Positions 1 to 8,456 of a stretch of DNA of 29,873 bases are shown here, piece after piece. How positions within the stretch are numbered: the stretch's first letter is position 1; each line of letters opens with the position of its first letter. Where the stretch lies: NCBI GenBank assembly GCA_019116365.1, contig DXBT01000017.1, forward strand, positions 1-29,873, in the 5' to 3' direction. The stretch is from Barnesiella merdipullorum (lineage in GTDB: Bacteria; Bacteroidota; Bacteroidia; Bacteroidales; Barnesiellaceae). The notes below the pieces were generated by a model. That model searched no databases and had not been told where the DNA came from. It was given only the letters and a program-made list of their open reading frames with translations. The position numbers and the translations under genes were made by a program.

Positions 1-2
1 TT

Positions 3-728
3 AAAAATTTAGTCTCTTTTGCTACTTATGGCAAAGTGATGAGGGGTATTGCAACAGGAGCCAATAGTTTTTTTTCATTCAATAAAACTAAGGCTCAATA
101 TTTCCAGATAGGACTTGATAATTTGCAGCCATGTATTTGTCATTCGACAGATATTTTAGGTTTATGCTTTACTCCCGAAGATTTTAGAAAACTTTTGGAG
201 AATGATAAGAATGTGTATATTCTTAATCCAAATAATCAGACCAGAGGGCTTAAAACTTATATTGAATTGGGAGAAAGAGAGAAAGTTCATAAAGGATATT
301 TGGTGTCGAAAAGGAATCCTTGGTATTCAATGGAAAAGAGGCTTCCATCTCCTATTTGGGTAAGTGTCTTTAATAGGACAGGATTAAGATTTGTGCGAAA
401 CGAAACTTCTACGCTTAATTTGACAACATTCCATTGTGTATATGTGAATAATAACCTTTTTGATGTTGATCCTGATTTATTGTTCGCATATTTAATCTCC
501 GATACAGCAAAACAGTTGTTCTCTGTATCAAGACGTGAGTATGGTAATGGATTGAGTAAATTTGAACCTAATGATTTAAATAAATCTTATATGCTCGATA
601 TAGGCTCTTTGAATCAATATGATAAGAATAGATTGAGGGAAATATATCGTGAAAATAAGAAGAGTGACAATAGAACTTTTATTGAAGATATCGATACTAT
701 TTTGAATGATCACTTTTTGATTGGATAG
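3..728 (+). CDS. C-terminal part of an N6-adenine DNA methyltransferase (partial)
   Basis: An open frame enters from the left window edge and ends at 728, so only about 241 C-terminal residues are visible. The stretch GKVMRGIATGANSFF near the start, followed by a Phe/Tyr-rich segment, resembles the junction to the target-recognition domain of TaqI/Eco57I-type adenine methyltransferases of restriction-modification systems. The catalytic NPPY motif would lie upstream, outside the window. A GTG codon at 36 could begin a shorter frame, but the family resemblance starts before it, so I treat the gene as truncated by the window and not as a short gene. The gene is clearly more AT-rich than the PUL genes, which suggests an acquired segment. 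The domain type is moderately sure; whether the system is type I, II or BREX-like cannot be told from this end. Confidence 0.7.
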   Translation, partial: KNLVSFATYGKVMRGIATGANSFFSFNKTKAQYFQIGLDNLQPCICHSTDILGLCFTPEDFRKLLENDKNVYILNPNNQTRGLKTYIELGEREKVHKGYLVSKRNPWYSMEKRLPSPIWVSVFNRTGLRFVRNETSTLNLTTFHCVYVNNNLFDVDPDLLFAYLISDTAKQLFSVSRREYGNGLSKFEPNDLNKSYMLDIGSLNQYDKNRLREIYRENKKSDNRTFIEDIDTILNDHFLIG

Positions 729-863
729 ATATTGGCAAGTTTATTTATTCCTTTTGGCGGATAGCCGAATACTGATATATAATTTTTTGAATAGAAGTTT
801 GTAAAAAGGTTGCTTGGGAGTATTGAATTCCCTTGATTTTATGGATTTTCCGAAATAAGCCAG

Positions 864-871
864 TATCTTTG
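864..871 (+). promoter_or_regulatory. Putative -7 box of the TetR gene
   Basis: TATCTTTG matches the Bacteroidetes -7 consensus TAnnTTTG. It lies 20 bases before the ATG at 892, which would give a very short leader. No clear TTG at the -33 position was seen at the usual spacing. Confidence 0.4.
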
Positions 872-891
872 ATTTATTAAAGTATAAGGGA

Positions 892-1506
892 ATGAAGACC
901 AATAGAGAAGAGATTTTGCAGAGCGCATTGCAGTTGTTTATGTCGATGAACTACGAGCGGGTGAGCCTGCAAATGGTTACCCGTATGGTGGGACTGACCA
1001 AGACGGGTATTTTTAATTACTATCCTACCAAACTCGATTTGTTTGTAGCAGTGGCCGATAAATATCTGTTCAACGCACAAGACCCGAAACGTAAATATGA
1101 GGAGTCGGATGGTACGTTGTCCGATTTCATCGACAAATATGTGACCGGAGTAGAGCGTACGATGGCCGAGATTGTGCGGTTGGGTAATGTGCGTCAAGAG
1201 GCCATGCCCGGTCAGTCGGCCAATGCGGGATATTTCCACCTCTTCCAACAAGTGTTGTTCTACTATCCTGGAGGTAAGGCAAAACTGCATGCTTGGATCG
1301 AATCGGAGTATGACCATTGGCGGAGTGTTATTCGTCGGGCGATCGAGAGCGGAGAAATCAATCGGGAGACCGATGTTGAGGAGGCAGTGGCTCAGTTTCG
1401 CCTCACATTTGTGGGCATGTCGTTTGAAATGTCGTTTTATGAGGGCCTTGATATAAATCGCTTGTCTGCACATTTTCGGTATATTTACAATCAGTTGAAG
1501 CGTTAA
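892..1506 (+). CDS. TetR/AcrR-family transcriptional regulator
   Basis: This 204-residue protein has the length and layout of TetR regulators. An N-terminal helix-turn-helix spans about residues 5-50, with the typical pattern of a helix ending in LFMSMNYERVSLQMV and a recognition helix in MVGLTKTGIFNYYPTKLDLF. A variable all-helical ligand and dimer domain follows. The ATG at 892 gives the standard spacing to the HTH. The gene points towards the small membrane-protein gene at 1608. The region between them holds two copies of the same palindromic site (see 1524-1561 and 1588-1603), which makes that gene the likely repression target. No copy of the motif was seen upstream of the regulator itself, so autoregulation through this site is not supported. 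The ligand is unknown. Confidence 0.9.
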   Translation: MKTNREEILQSALQLFMSMNYERVSLQMVTRMVGLTKTGIFNYYPTKLDLFVAVADKYLFNAQDPKRKYEESDGTLSDFIDKYVTGVERTMAEIVRLGNVRQEAMPGQSANAGYFHLFQQVLFYYPGGKAKLHAWIESEYDHWRSVIRRAIESGEINRETDVEEAVAQFRLTFVGMSFEMSFYEGLDINRLSAHFRYIYNQLKR

Positions 1507-1523
1507 TAAAAAAGAGTAGGGTA

Positions 1524-1561
1524 AAAAATAAAATATGACCAACCGGTCATATTTTATTTTT
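1524..1561 (+). promoter_or_regulatory. Perfect inverted repeat: TetR-type operator, possibly also a terminator
   Basis: Two perfectly complementary 17-base arms (1524-1540 and 1545-1561) flank the spacer AACC. The core reads ATGACCAACCGGTCAT (1535-1550), a typical TetR-family operator shape. The A-rich left arm and T-rich right arm, 18 bases after the TetR stop codon, would also form a hairpin ending in a U-run. The site may therefore double as the terminator of the regulator gene. It lies upstream of the -7 box at 1568. Confidence 0.7.
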
Positions 1562-1567
1562 TTATGC

Positions 1568-1575
1568 TATATTTG
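1568..1575 (+). promoter_or_regulatory. Putative -7 box for the small membrane-protein gene
   Basis: TATATTTG matches TAnnTTTG. Transcription would start near 1582. The two operator copies bracket it: one overlaps the -33 to -48 region, the other the first transcribed bases. That arrangement suits direct repression. Confidence 0.55.
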
Positions 1576-1587
1576 CCCCTGTAAAAA

Positions 1588-1603
1588 ATGACCAACCGGT
1601 AAT
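1588..1603 (+). promoter_or_regulatory. Second TetR-type operator copy
   Basis: ATGACCAACCGGTAAT repeats the core of the site at 1535-1550 with one mismatch in the last arm. It ends 4 bases before the ATG at 1608, so a bound repressor would block early transcription. Confidence 0.65.
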
Positions 1604-1607
1604 ATTT

Positions 1608-2087
1608 ATGGAGCAGGAGCGATTTACAAGTATTCACAAGACTTTTAATTATACCCCCGGTAGCATCTTTACCAACCAGTGGTCCAATCTGGCATTCGGT
1701 ATCGGCATGATTGTCGTGCCGGCCATCTGTCCTTTTGGACTTCGTATCCGTCGGTTGCATATTTTGTCACCGGCCGTACTTTCGACCATTCTCATTGTTG
1801 GGGGCATCGTGTTATTGGTATTTACCTGGTTGGCCATGCGCAAGGCCCGTGCTTTTATTCGCGAGGGGGCTACGATTAAGGTCGATGGTAATAGGGTTAC
1901 CTACCCGACGGTAAAGTCGGGTAGGGTCGAGTATGATACCTTTTCCATCAGCGACATCGAGTATATCAAGTACGATGAGAAGGAGAACCAGTGCAAGGTG
2001 AGTTTGCCCGATCGATACCTGGTTTTCGAAATTCCCTATTTCGATTCGTGGGAGCAGTACGAAGAGTTTCGTGCTCTGCTCGGTTAG
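1608..2087 (+). CDS. Two-TM membrane protein of unknown function, PH-like C-terminal part
   Basis: I do not recognise a named family. The 159-residue protein has two hydrophobic segments at about residues 27-46 and 56-77, with a short positively charged loop (LRIRRLH) between them. A soluble beta-rich part of about 80 residues follows (GATIKVDGNRVTYPTV... FSISDIEYIKYDE... KVSLPDRYLVFEIPYF). That layout resembles small bacterial membrane proteins with a PH-like (bPH) domain. The gene lies directly behind the twin-operator promoter and is the obvious target of the TetR regulator at 892. A lipoprotein gene follows after 28 bases, so the two are probably co-transcribed. Together they look like a small envelope-related unit under one inducer. 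Confidence 0.75.
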   Translation: MEQERFTSIHKTFNYTPGSIFTNQWSNLAFGIGMIVVPAICPFGLRIRRLHILSPAVLSTILIVGGIVLLVFTWLAMRKARAFIREGATIKVDGNRVTYPTVKSGRVEYDTFSISDIEYIKYDEKENQCKVSLPDRYLVFEIPYFDSWEQYEEFRALLG

Positions 2088-2115
2088 TATGACAACCAAC
2101 TAAAACATCTATATC

Positions 2116-2796
2116 ATGATTACAAAAGTTATGAGAATCGTAACAGCCGTGGCTATTGCCGTGGCCATGTTGTCGTCCTGCTCGTCGGGCAATGATTTGG
2201 GAATGGCTTCGGAAGAGGCTGTGGCCAAAGTGAAAGAACTCGTGAAAACTCATGTACCCGCCGATGCAAAAGTCTATCGGGTCGAGATGAACGAAGATCG
2301 TGGTGACCGCAAGCTCGAGAATGTGTTGAGCCAGGTAATCGTGTTTTATATTACTCCCGATAATAGCGATTATGTCTTGACTATTAACAAAGACGGTGGC
2401 GACTTCAAAGCCGATGAACCCTCGAAAAGTAATCGCCAGACATACGCTTATGAGCAGTCTGCCACGCTCGACCTGAATGTTATTGATGCCGCGAAATTGC
2501 AAAAGTGGGGCGAGGAGGGGAATAACCTGCTGCAGGCCGAGGAAGATGGCGACCAATATGAACTGAAATCGGTCGAAAACTACACCTTCTATACCTTACC
2601 CGTCGGGTTGAATAATGTGGAGCGTTGGAACAGAGACGAATCCTACAAGGCCGACAGCCAGAAGCAATATGCCTATTTCTCGCTGAACTACACGAAGAAA
2701 GGCGAGAAGACAGAGATGAATGGCCGATTACTCACAACCAACTACTACACCGTGCCATTCCAGGTGAACGAGGCCGGGCAGGTAGAGTTTGAGTAA
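2116..2796 (+). CDS. Predicted lipoprotein of unknown function
   Basis: This 226-residue protein starts with a lipoprotein signal ending in the lipobox MLSSC, with the lipidated Cys at about residue 22, and then the low-complexity tether SSGND. An internal ATG at 2131 (MRIVTAVAIAVAML) would give a shorter and perhaps more usual signal peptide, so the true start is open. The mature part is charged and beta-rich (KVYRVEMNEDRGDRK, VIVFYITPDNSDYVLTI) and has no motif I can name. It sits 28 bases after the two-TM protein, without a visible terminator between, and is probably in the same TetR-controlled unit. A cell-envelope role is likely but unspecified. Confidence 0.8.
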   Translation: MITKVMRIVTAVAIAVAMLSSCSSGNDLGMASEEAVAKVKELVKTHVPADAKVYRVEMNEDRGDRKLENVLSQVIVFYITPDNSDYVLTINKDGGDFKADEPSKSNRQTYAYEQSATLDLNVIDAAKLQKWGEEGNNLLQAEEDGDQYELKSVENYTFYTLPVGLNNVERWNRDESYKADSQKQYAYFSLNYTKKGEKTEMNGRLLTTNYYTVPFQVNEAGQVEFE

Positions 2797-2808
2797 AACG
2801 GATGTTGG

Positions 2809-3226
2809 GTGAAATTGCTCGGAGATAAAGCAGCAGTTACACCTTCGGTTTTGCCCAAACCCTTGCTCGACTGGGAGCATGAGAGCGCTTTGCCCTTGTG
2901 CCCCATGTTTGTTGCACCCTTTTCTTCCGAGACCAAGTCTCTTTTCCTTCGCCTCAAGGCTGAGGCGGCTTTCCGGCTGAGACGATATGACGAAGTCCGG
3001 GCCATTGCCGCCCGACTGGTTAGTAGATACCGGCACATCTGTGACCTCATTGAACAAATCGGCCATGACTGTCAAAGCCATTTATAAACTGTATGATTAC
3101 AAGGCCTCCAGGAGGGAATTGCTGGAGGCTTTTGCCGAGTTCCCACTCGACAATCGGGACGACAATTGTTACAATCGCACGGCTTTGCATCTGGCTGCCG
3201 AGCAGGTCGATGTGAATCAATCCTGA
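2809..3226 (+). pseudogene. Possible decayed gene (TPR-like then ankyrin-like fragments in two frames)
   Basis: No intact gene is apparent between the lipoprotein and the AraC gene. Two overlapping frames hold fragments that look protein-like. Frame 1 (GTG at 2809 to 3087) contains LRLKAEAAFRLRRYDEVRAI, similar to a TPR helix pair. Frame 2 (ATG at 3065 to 3226) contains RTALHLAAEQ, similar to the core of an ankyrin repeat. A frameshift near 3065-3087 could join them into one broken gene. Alternatively the 53-residue frame at 3065 is a small real gene, or neither is coding. I see no promoter. The rest of the stretch to 3279 holds only short G/C runs near 3256-3274 that could fold weakly. Confidence 0.3.
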
Positions 3227-3279
3227 CGCCTGTAGATAAATAGCTACAACCGGTTGGGGGGACGTTTCCCCGGGGAGTG

Positions 3280-4149
3280 TCAATACTTAATCATAATCTT
3301 TTGAATCGACTCGCGATACTCCGATGGCGTTTTCCCTCGGTTCTTTTTGAAAATGCGGTTAAAGTTCGAGATGTTGTTGAAGCCACACAAGAAGGCGATT
3401 TCGCTAATCGAGTTCGTGGTTTCGAAAAGCATCTTGGTGGCATTGCTTATGCGTATGTCGTTGATGTAATCGACAATATTTCGGTTGGTACGTTTCTTGA
3501 AAAAGTGGCTGAGGGCCGAGTCGCTCATCGATACCAGTTCGGCAATATCGCATAGCTTGATGGGGTTCATGTAGTTGGCGTTGATATACTCGTTGATTTT
3601 GGCAATGCGGCGGCTTTTCGAGTCGCGCAGAATACTGTCGTTGTCGAATGTTCCGCTGGCCAGTATGCGCTGGCGGGGATTGGTCGATAGGTCGTAGAGC
3701 AAGGCAAAGAATTCGAGACATACGTTAAACCCCGTCATTTGAGTCATGGCGATAATTCTTTTGATGATATCGGAGTTGGGACTTTCGGTAAATTGAATAC
3801 CTCGTCGCGACTTCTCGAGCATCTCTTTAATCGAGGCGAACATGCGTTTCTGGAGAATGGGGAAGGAGAGTAACTGCTCGTGAAACTGGATGGTGATGAC
3901 GTGGTTGCTGTCTATGTTGTTCCCCTCCCATTTGTGGGGTACATTGGGGCCGGTGAGAACCAGATCTACTTCTTCGAAAGGTTCGATTGAGTCGCCTACA
4001 ATGCGTCGCCCGAAATCCCACAGAACCAGGTTCAGCTCAAAATCGGAATGAAAGTGAATGGGATAGTTGAAATCGGCCTTCGGATGGTTGAGAATAATGA
4101 ACAGGTCGTCTTCGTTAAGCGGTGTGATTTCGTGCTGTATATTTTTCAT
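3280..4149 (-). CDS. AraC-family transcriptional regulator with cupin-like sensor domain
   Basis: This 289-residue protein has the two-part layout of sugar-responsive AraC regulators. The N-terminal cupin-like domain (about residues 10-160) contains the segments HFHSDFELNLVLW and GPNVPHKW, which carry the usual His-rich barrel strands. The C-terminal part (about residues 185-285) has the double helix-turn-helix, with the conserved second-HTH pattern ISEIAFLCGFNNISNFNRIFKKNRGKTPSEYR. It is transcribed away from the GH130 gene across a 263-base AT-rich gap, which is the usual position for a local PUL regulator. No hybrid two-component regulator or ECF-sigma/anti-sigma pair is visible in the window, so this protein is the best candidate for controlling the locus. 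Its inducer is unknown. Confidence 0.92.
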   Translation of the reverse strand: MKNIQHEITPLNEDDLFIILNHPKADFNYPIHFHSDFELNLVLWDFGRRIVGDSIEPFEEVDLVLTGPNVPHKWEGNNIDSNHVITIQFHEQLLSFPILQKRMFASIKEMLEKSRRGIQFTESPNSDIIKRIIAMTQMTGFNVCLEFFALLYDLSTNPRQRILASGTFDNDSILRDSKSRRIAKINEYINANYMNPIKLCDIAELVSMSDSALSHFFKKRTNRNIVDYINDIRISNATKMLFETTNSISEIAFLCGFNNISNFNRIFKKNRGKTPSEYRESIQKIMIKY

Positions 4150-4174
4150 AATAGGAGCAGTTTGATGAGTAGGA

Positions 4175-4205
4175 CAAATATATAAAATAATTTAGGTAAT
4201 ATCAA
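4175..4205 (-). promoter_or_regulatory. Putative promoter of the AraC gene
   Basis: On the minus strand TTG (4205-4203) is followed after 20 bases by TATATTTG (4182-4175). This fits the Bacteroidetes -33/-7 pattern and spacing. The start codon is about 26 bases beyond the -7 box. Confidence 0.6.
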
Positions 4206-4378
4206 TAATATATATGATGGATATTTAAAATTTTATATTGTAAATATCTGATATAATGATTTATAGAATGTATTATTGATACTATTTTGAAAAAAATATG
4301 ATAAAAAATTGCATTATGCGGTTCAATATAGTATATGTGTTTGACTAAAATGTATTAAGTATGGCGGGTTATTTGGCT

Positions 4379-4386
4379 TAAATTTG
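4379..4386 (+). promoter_or_regulatory. Putative -7 box at the start of the plus-strand PUL
   Basis: TAAATTTG matches TAnnTTTG, 26 bases before the GH130 ATG. No good -33 TTG is seen at normal spacing, which would fit an activator-dependent promoter. The divergent AraC regulator is the obvious candidate activator. The rest of the gap (4206-4378) is AT-rich with no gene. Confidence 0.45.
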
Positions 4387-4412
4387 TCATAAAAAATAAA
4401 TATCAAATAATT

Positions 4413-5438
4413 ATGAAGTTGAAGAAGTACGAAGGCAATCCGATATTGTCGCCCAATCCTGAGAATTACTGGGAAAATTTGGTAGTATGTAACCCGGGTG
4501 TAATTTATGACCAAGGAGTTTTCCATATGCTATATAGAGCCGCCGGTGACGATATGGAGCACTTGGTGTATTTGGGGAAAGCCGAGAGTACCGATGGTAT
4601 CCATTTCAAGAGAATTTCGAATGAGCCGGCCTTTGCTCCGGGGAAGAATTCGTTTGATGCCGGTTCGAACGAAGATCCTCGCATTGTCAAGATGGGAACC
4701 GAGTTTTTCATTACTTATGCTTTTCGTCCCTATTTTGCCGGGCAGTATTGGAAAAACGAATATGATAAGGTTGATGCCCCCGATCATGACCCCAACGTCC
4801 CGAAGTGTTTGCGTGAGAATATAAGCAATACGGCTCTGGCCGTTTCGAAAGATATGCGACATTTTAAAAAAGTTGGGCGCCTTACCGAGCCTTCGTTAGA
4901 CGATAGAGATGTAATTTTGTTTCCTGAAAAGATAAATGGCAAATACTGGATGCTGCATCGTCCCAAGGATTATGTCAATGCCAATGGCGACTATGGTACC
5001 GACAATCCGTCGATCTGGATCAAAAGCTCCGACGATTTGATGATGTGGCACACCGAGAGTAAATTGTTGATGAAAGGAAAAGAAGATTGGGAAGTCAAGA
5101 TTGGAGGTAATACTCCGCCAATCAAGACCGACGAGGGTTGGTTCCTTCTCTATCACGGAGTAGATAAGAATTTTACCTACCGGATAGGGGCGGCTATTCT
5201 CGATTTGAATGATCCCACGAAAGTGCTTTACAGAACCAAAGACTTTATACTCGAGCCCGAGACTTATGAAGAGACACAAGGTCTGTATCGCTGGGGTGTC
5301 GTATTCCCCACCGGAGCCGTGGTCAAGGATGGTATTCTTTATGTCTATTATGGAGCCTCCGATCAGTGGATCAATCTGGCCACCTGCAATTTTAAAGAGT
5401 TGATAGACTTTGTAAAATCAAATACCCGAAAGGAATAA
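4413..5438 (+). CDS. GH130-family glycoside phosphorylase/hydrolase
   Basis: This 341-residue protein has no signal peptide, so it should act in the cytoplasm. It carries the five-bladed propeller signatures of GH130: CNPGVIYDQGVFHMLYRA, then SNEDPRI with Asp88 in the position of the family's general acid, DDRDVILFPEKINGKYWMLH, GGNTPPIKTDEGWFLLYHG, and FPTGAVVKDGILYVYYGASD. Known members act on beta-mannosides, mostly by phosphorolysis (mannose 1-phosphate release), and some are hydrolases of beta-1,2-mannosides. The exact linkage cannot be read from sequence. It is the first gene of the PUL, 20 bases before a sugar-type symporter, and presumably processes imported oligosaccharides. This is the main hint that the target glycan contains beta-mannose or a similar, possibly O-methylated, sugar. 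Confidence 0.92.
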   Translation: MKLKKYEGNPILSPNPENYWENLVVCNPGVIYDQGVFHMLYRAAGDDMEHLVYLGKAESTDGIHFKRISNEPAFAPGKNSFDAGSNEDPRIVKMGTEFFITYAFRPYFAGQYWKNEYDKVDAPDHDPNVPKCLRENISNTALAVSKDMRHFKKVGRLTEPSLDDRDVILFPEKINGKYWMLHRPKDYVNANGDYGTDNPSIWIKSSDDLMMWHTESKLLMKGKEDWEVKIGGNTPPIKTDEGWFLLYHGVDKNFTYRIGAAILDLNDPTKVLYRTKDFILEPETYEETQGLYRWGVVFPTGAVVKDGILYVYYGASDQWINLATCNFKELIDFVKSNTRKE

Positions 5439-5458
5439 ATGAATTAATAAATTAATCC

Positions 5459-7099
5459 ATGGAAGTGAATATATCCTATATCGATATAGCAGTCATTCTT
5501 CTTTTTGTCGTAGGCATCATCTGGTGGGCACTTAAAAACAGAAAGAACGGGAATGCCAGCGAGTATTTTCTGGCCGGGAAATCTCAAAACTGGTTTGTGG
5601 TAGGTTCTTCGTTGTTTGCTGCCAGTGTGAGCAGTTCGACCTTGATGGGCCATTCGGGCGAAGGATTTATCAGTGGGGTGGCGGTCTTTAACTACAATGT
5701 AGGCGCTATTTTCGTCATCATCTTTGTGTCGCTGTTTTTCCTGCCGTTCTATATCAAGTCGGGCATATACACGATACCCGAGTATTTGGGACGACGCTTC
5801 GACAACCGATCGCGCAAATATTTCTCGTTCATCACCATTATAGGCAATGTATTCCTGGATGCCGGCGCAGCCCTATATACGGGAGCCTTAATCTTGAAAA
5901 TCATCTTCCCCGAGGTAGATATGATGTGGATTATCATAGGTATGGCCTTGATGGCCGGTACCTATACGATTATCGGTGGATTGTCGTCGGCGATTAATGC
6001 CGATATGATTCAGTCGGTTATTCTGATAGCCGGTTCGGTGTTGCTGTCGATTTTCTGCTTCAATTCGGTAGGCGGGTGGGACAACTTCGTGAACCATTTC
6101 CACGATGGTGTGTGGCTCAATTTGATACGCTCCAATACCGATACTACGGTACCCTGGTTCTCCATATTCCTGTCTATCCCCATTCTGGGATTCTACTTTT
6201 GGGGCAACAATCAGGTGATGGTGCAGCGGGTCATGTCGGCCAAGACGGTAAATGAGGGGCGGTTGGGGTTCCTGTTCGTCGCTTTCCTGTATGTATTCAC
6301 CTTGTTTATCTTCATCACGCCGGGTATGGTGGGGCGCATGATCGACCTCTTTGGCGTGGGAGACGCCCTGCCCAACGAAATTATTGACGGCAATACGCTG
6401 CGCACGCAGTATGGAATCGATACCAACGAGGTGTATCCCCGGCTCATTCTGAGGTTGTTGCCTGTCGGTTTGATAGGAGTGATGATTGCTTGTATGGTGT
6501 CGGCGCTGACCTCGACCCTGAGCGCTACGTTGAGTTCGGTATCGACCCTGTTTACGATGGACTTCTATAAGTCGTGGCGACCCAATTCGTCGCCCAAGCA
6601 TTTGGTGCGTGTGGGGCAGTGGACTTCGTTCATCGCTTTGGCCATTGCGGTAGCATGGGCTCCGCTCATTGGCAAGTTTGCTTCGCTGGTTGCCTATTAT
6701 CAAGAGTTCTCGTCCTATCTGGCACCTCCCATTGTGGGTACTTTCCTGGTGGGGCTCTTCTGGAAAGGCTCTACCCGAAACGGTGCTTTTGCCGGTTTGA
6801 TGTCGGGGTTGGCCATGTCGGCATTGATCATGATTTACAAATTCGGATTCGGTGGTGAGATTCCCTTCCATTTCCTGTTGTGGGTTCCTATTCTGTTGGT
6901 ATTGAGTGTGCTCGTGAATGTGATTGTGAGCAAATGCGACAAGACCGAGCAGCGCGATATCGAAGCCTATACTTGGGATAAGACCGTTTGGCAAACCGAT
7001 ACCCAAGAACTCAAGACTGTGCCTTGGTATAAAAATTTCCGATACATCAGTATCGCTTTGATTATTATTGCATTGCTCGAATACTGGTGGTTCTTCTAA
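5459..7099 (+). CDS. Sodium:solute symporter (SSS/SLC5 family)
   Basis: This 546-residue membrane protein has about 13-14 hydrophobic segments. It carries the SSS hallmarks: YFLAGKSQNWFVVGSSLFA near the N-terminus, the start of the SLC5 core, and WGNNQVMVQRVMSAK at about residues 246-262, which is the family signature loop. The SSS length range (about 500-580) fits. It lies 20 bases after the GH130 gene and is surely co-transcribed. Its place between a cytoplasmic phosphorylase and SusC/SusD makes it the probable inner-membrane importer of the sugar or short oligosaccharide released in the periplasm, coupled to sodium. Members also carry sialic acid, inositol or glucose, so the substrate is open; an O-methyl sugar is possible given the rest of the locus. 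Confidence 0.92.
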   Translation: MEVNISYIDIAVILLFVVGIIWWALKNRKNGNASEYFLAGKSQNWFVVGSSLFAASVSSSTLMGHSGEGFISGVAVFNYNVGAIFVIIFVSLFFLPFYIKSGIYTIPEYLGRRFDNRSRKYFSFITIIGNVFLDAGAALYTGALILKIIFPEVDMMWIIIGMALMAGTYTIIGGLSSAINADMIQSVILIAGSVLLSIFCFNSVGGWDNFVNHFHDGVWLNLIRSNTDTTVPWFSIFLSIPILGFYFWGNNQVMVQRVMSAKTVNEGRLGFLFVAFLYVFTLFIFITPGMVGRMIDLFGVGDALPNEIIDGNTLRTQYGIDTNEVYPRLILRLLPVGLIGVMIACMVSALTSTLSATLSSVSTLFTMDFYKSWRPNSSPKHLVRVGQWTSFIALAIAVAWAPLIGKFASLVAYYQEFSSYLAPPIVGTFLVGLFWKGSTRNGAFAGLMSGLAMSALIMIYKFGFGGEIPFHFLLWVPILLVLSVLVNVIVSKCDKTEQRDIEAYTWDKTVWQTDTQELKTVPWYKNFRYISIALIIIALLEYWWFF

Positions 7100-7128
7100 T
7101 CGATTATTAACCCGTAAAATAAATCATT

Positions 7129-8445
7129 ATGAAAAAAATCTTCAACTTATTGACGACTGCTTTGGTACTGACCTCATTTAGTGTCGGTGCGCAAACCTAT
7201 GTGAATGAAATGACACAAGCCGAGGTAGAGCGTGATTGCTATATCGAAGGAGGTAGTGCCTTGTTCAACGACGAATCGGCAGTATATTACGACGACGGGA
7301 GTTATGTGCAGAAATCCTCTGCTTCGACTCCTACCTCTTTGATTTTTAACCGGGATATTTGGGGTAATAAGAACTTGACAGGCTTTATTGTCAATGCTTT
7401 GGTTCCTAACGACCGTATGGATTTCGATAAGTTCATAACTATCGAATACTCGACCGACGAGTTGAATTATCACGAGATTCCCGATATGAAGATTGAAAAA
7501 TCGTATGACGCCGTGCAAGGCAACAACTATTGGATCGATGTGTGGTATCAAGCTGCCCTGCCCGAGGGTGTGAAAGAGATTAAAGTGACGATGGTGGCTA
7601 ATGAAGAGGTGGCCAACTGGATTCCCTGCTACCGTCGTACCGAGATTTTCTATGAAGGGGGTACTCCTTATGAGTATCAGAAACCTCCTTATCTGATGGT
7701 TGTTCCTACCGAATTTTCGGTCGATTTCGAAACTGAAAATTACAGTATCGACATGGCCGGTTCGCAAAATGCTACCTCGACCATCGAGGTAGTTGACAAC
7801 CCTGTAAAAGACGCTGTTAACGGTAGTAACAAAGTGCTGAAGATTGTACAAGACCCCTCCGATTCGAACTGGGGATGGGAGAATGCCGACTGGTTTGGTG
7901 TAGCTGTCGGTTTACTCGATGGTGAAGACAATCAGTTGGTTGAGATTACCGAGGCCGATGGTCGTTACCTGCACTTCCAGATCTTGAGAGCCGAGAATTC
8001 CATTTTCGGTATGGAGACTTGGGGTGGCACCTGCACCTATAAGGACCAGGAGATTCACTTTACCGGTTCTGAAGGATGGCAAGAGATTGTAGTCGATTTG
8101 CAGGAGTTCATCGGAGCCTCCTTCAAGCAGTTCTATTTCTCGCCCAACGAGCGGTATGGAACCGACAATGTATCGGTGGCCGAGACGACCTACCTCGATA
8201 ATATCTATATCTCGCCAGAGGCTGCCTCCTCGGCCATAGACGAGACGGTAGTTGCAACGGCAAAGGCCTGGGGTGGTAAAGGTATGCTCTATGTTGAGGG
8301 CGAAGCCGGCCATGTGACCATCTACTCGGTTGCAGGTGTAGAGATTGGAGCCTATGCCATGGACGGTTTCTTGCAAGTAGAACTCACTCCGGGTATCTAT
8401 TTGGTAAAGAGTGGTAACACGGTTTCCAAAGTGATAGTATATTAA
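7129..8445 (+). CDS. Secreted two-domain glycan-binding-like protein with C-terminal sorting domain
   Basis: This 438-residue protein starts with a signal peptide (residues 1-21, cut after SVGA). The mature part seems to hold two beta-sandwich modules. The first (about 25-180) has discoidin-like features (FITIEYSTDELNYHEIPD, VKEIKVTMVANEE). The second (about 195-365) resembles CBM/lyase-type sandwiches (VDFETENYSIDMAG, NKVLKIVQDPSD, GRYLHFQILRA). A linker and a type IX-like C-terminal sorting domain follow (about 378-438), with VTIYSVAGVEIGAYAMDGF and PGIYLVKSGNTVSKVIVY. I see no catalytic motif. Its position just before SusC suggests a surface glycan-binding protein of the PUL, in the role that SusE/F play elsewhere. 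The domain calls are by pattern and not by search. Confidence 0.75.
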   Translation: MKKIFNLLTTALVLTSFSVGAQTYVNEMTQAEVERDCYIEGGSALFNDESAVYYDDGSYVQKSSASTPTSLIFNRDIWGNKNLTGFIVNALVPNDRMDFDKFITIEYSTDELNYHEIPDMKIEKSYDAVQGNNYWIDVWYQAALPEGVKEIKVTMVANEEVANWIPCYRRTEIFYEGGTPYEYQKPPYLMVVPTEFSVDFETENYSIDMAGSQNATSTIEVVDNPVKDAVNGSNKVLKIVQDPSDSNWGWENADWFGVAVGLLDGEDNQLVEITEADGRYLHFQILRAENSIFGMETWGGTCTYKDQEIHFTGSEGWQEIVVDLQEFIGASFKQFYFSPNERYGTDNVSVAETTYLDNIYISPEAASSAIDETVVATAKAWGGKGMLYVEGEAGHVTIYSVAGVEIGAYAMDGFLQVELTPGIYLVKSGNTVSKVIVY

Positions 8446-8456
8446 AAACAAGCAGT

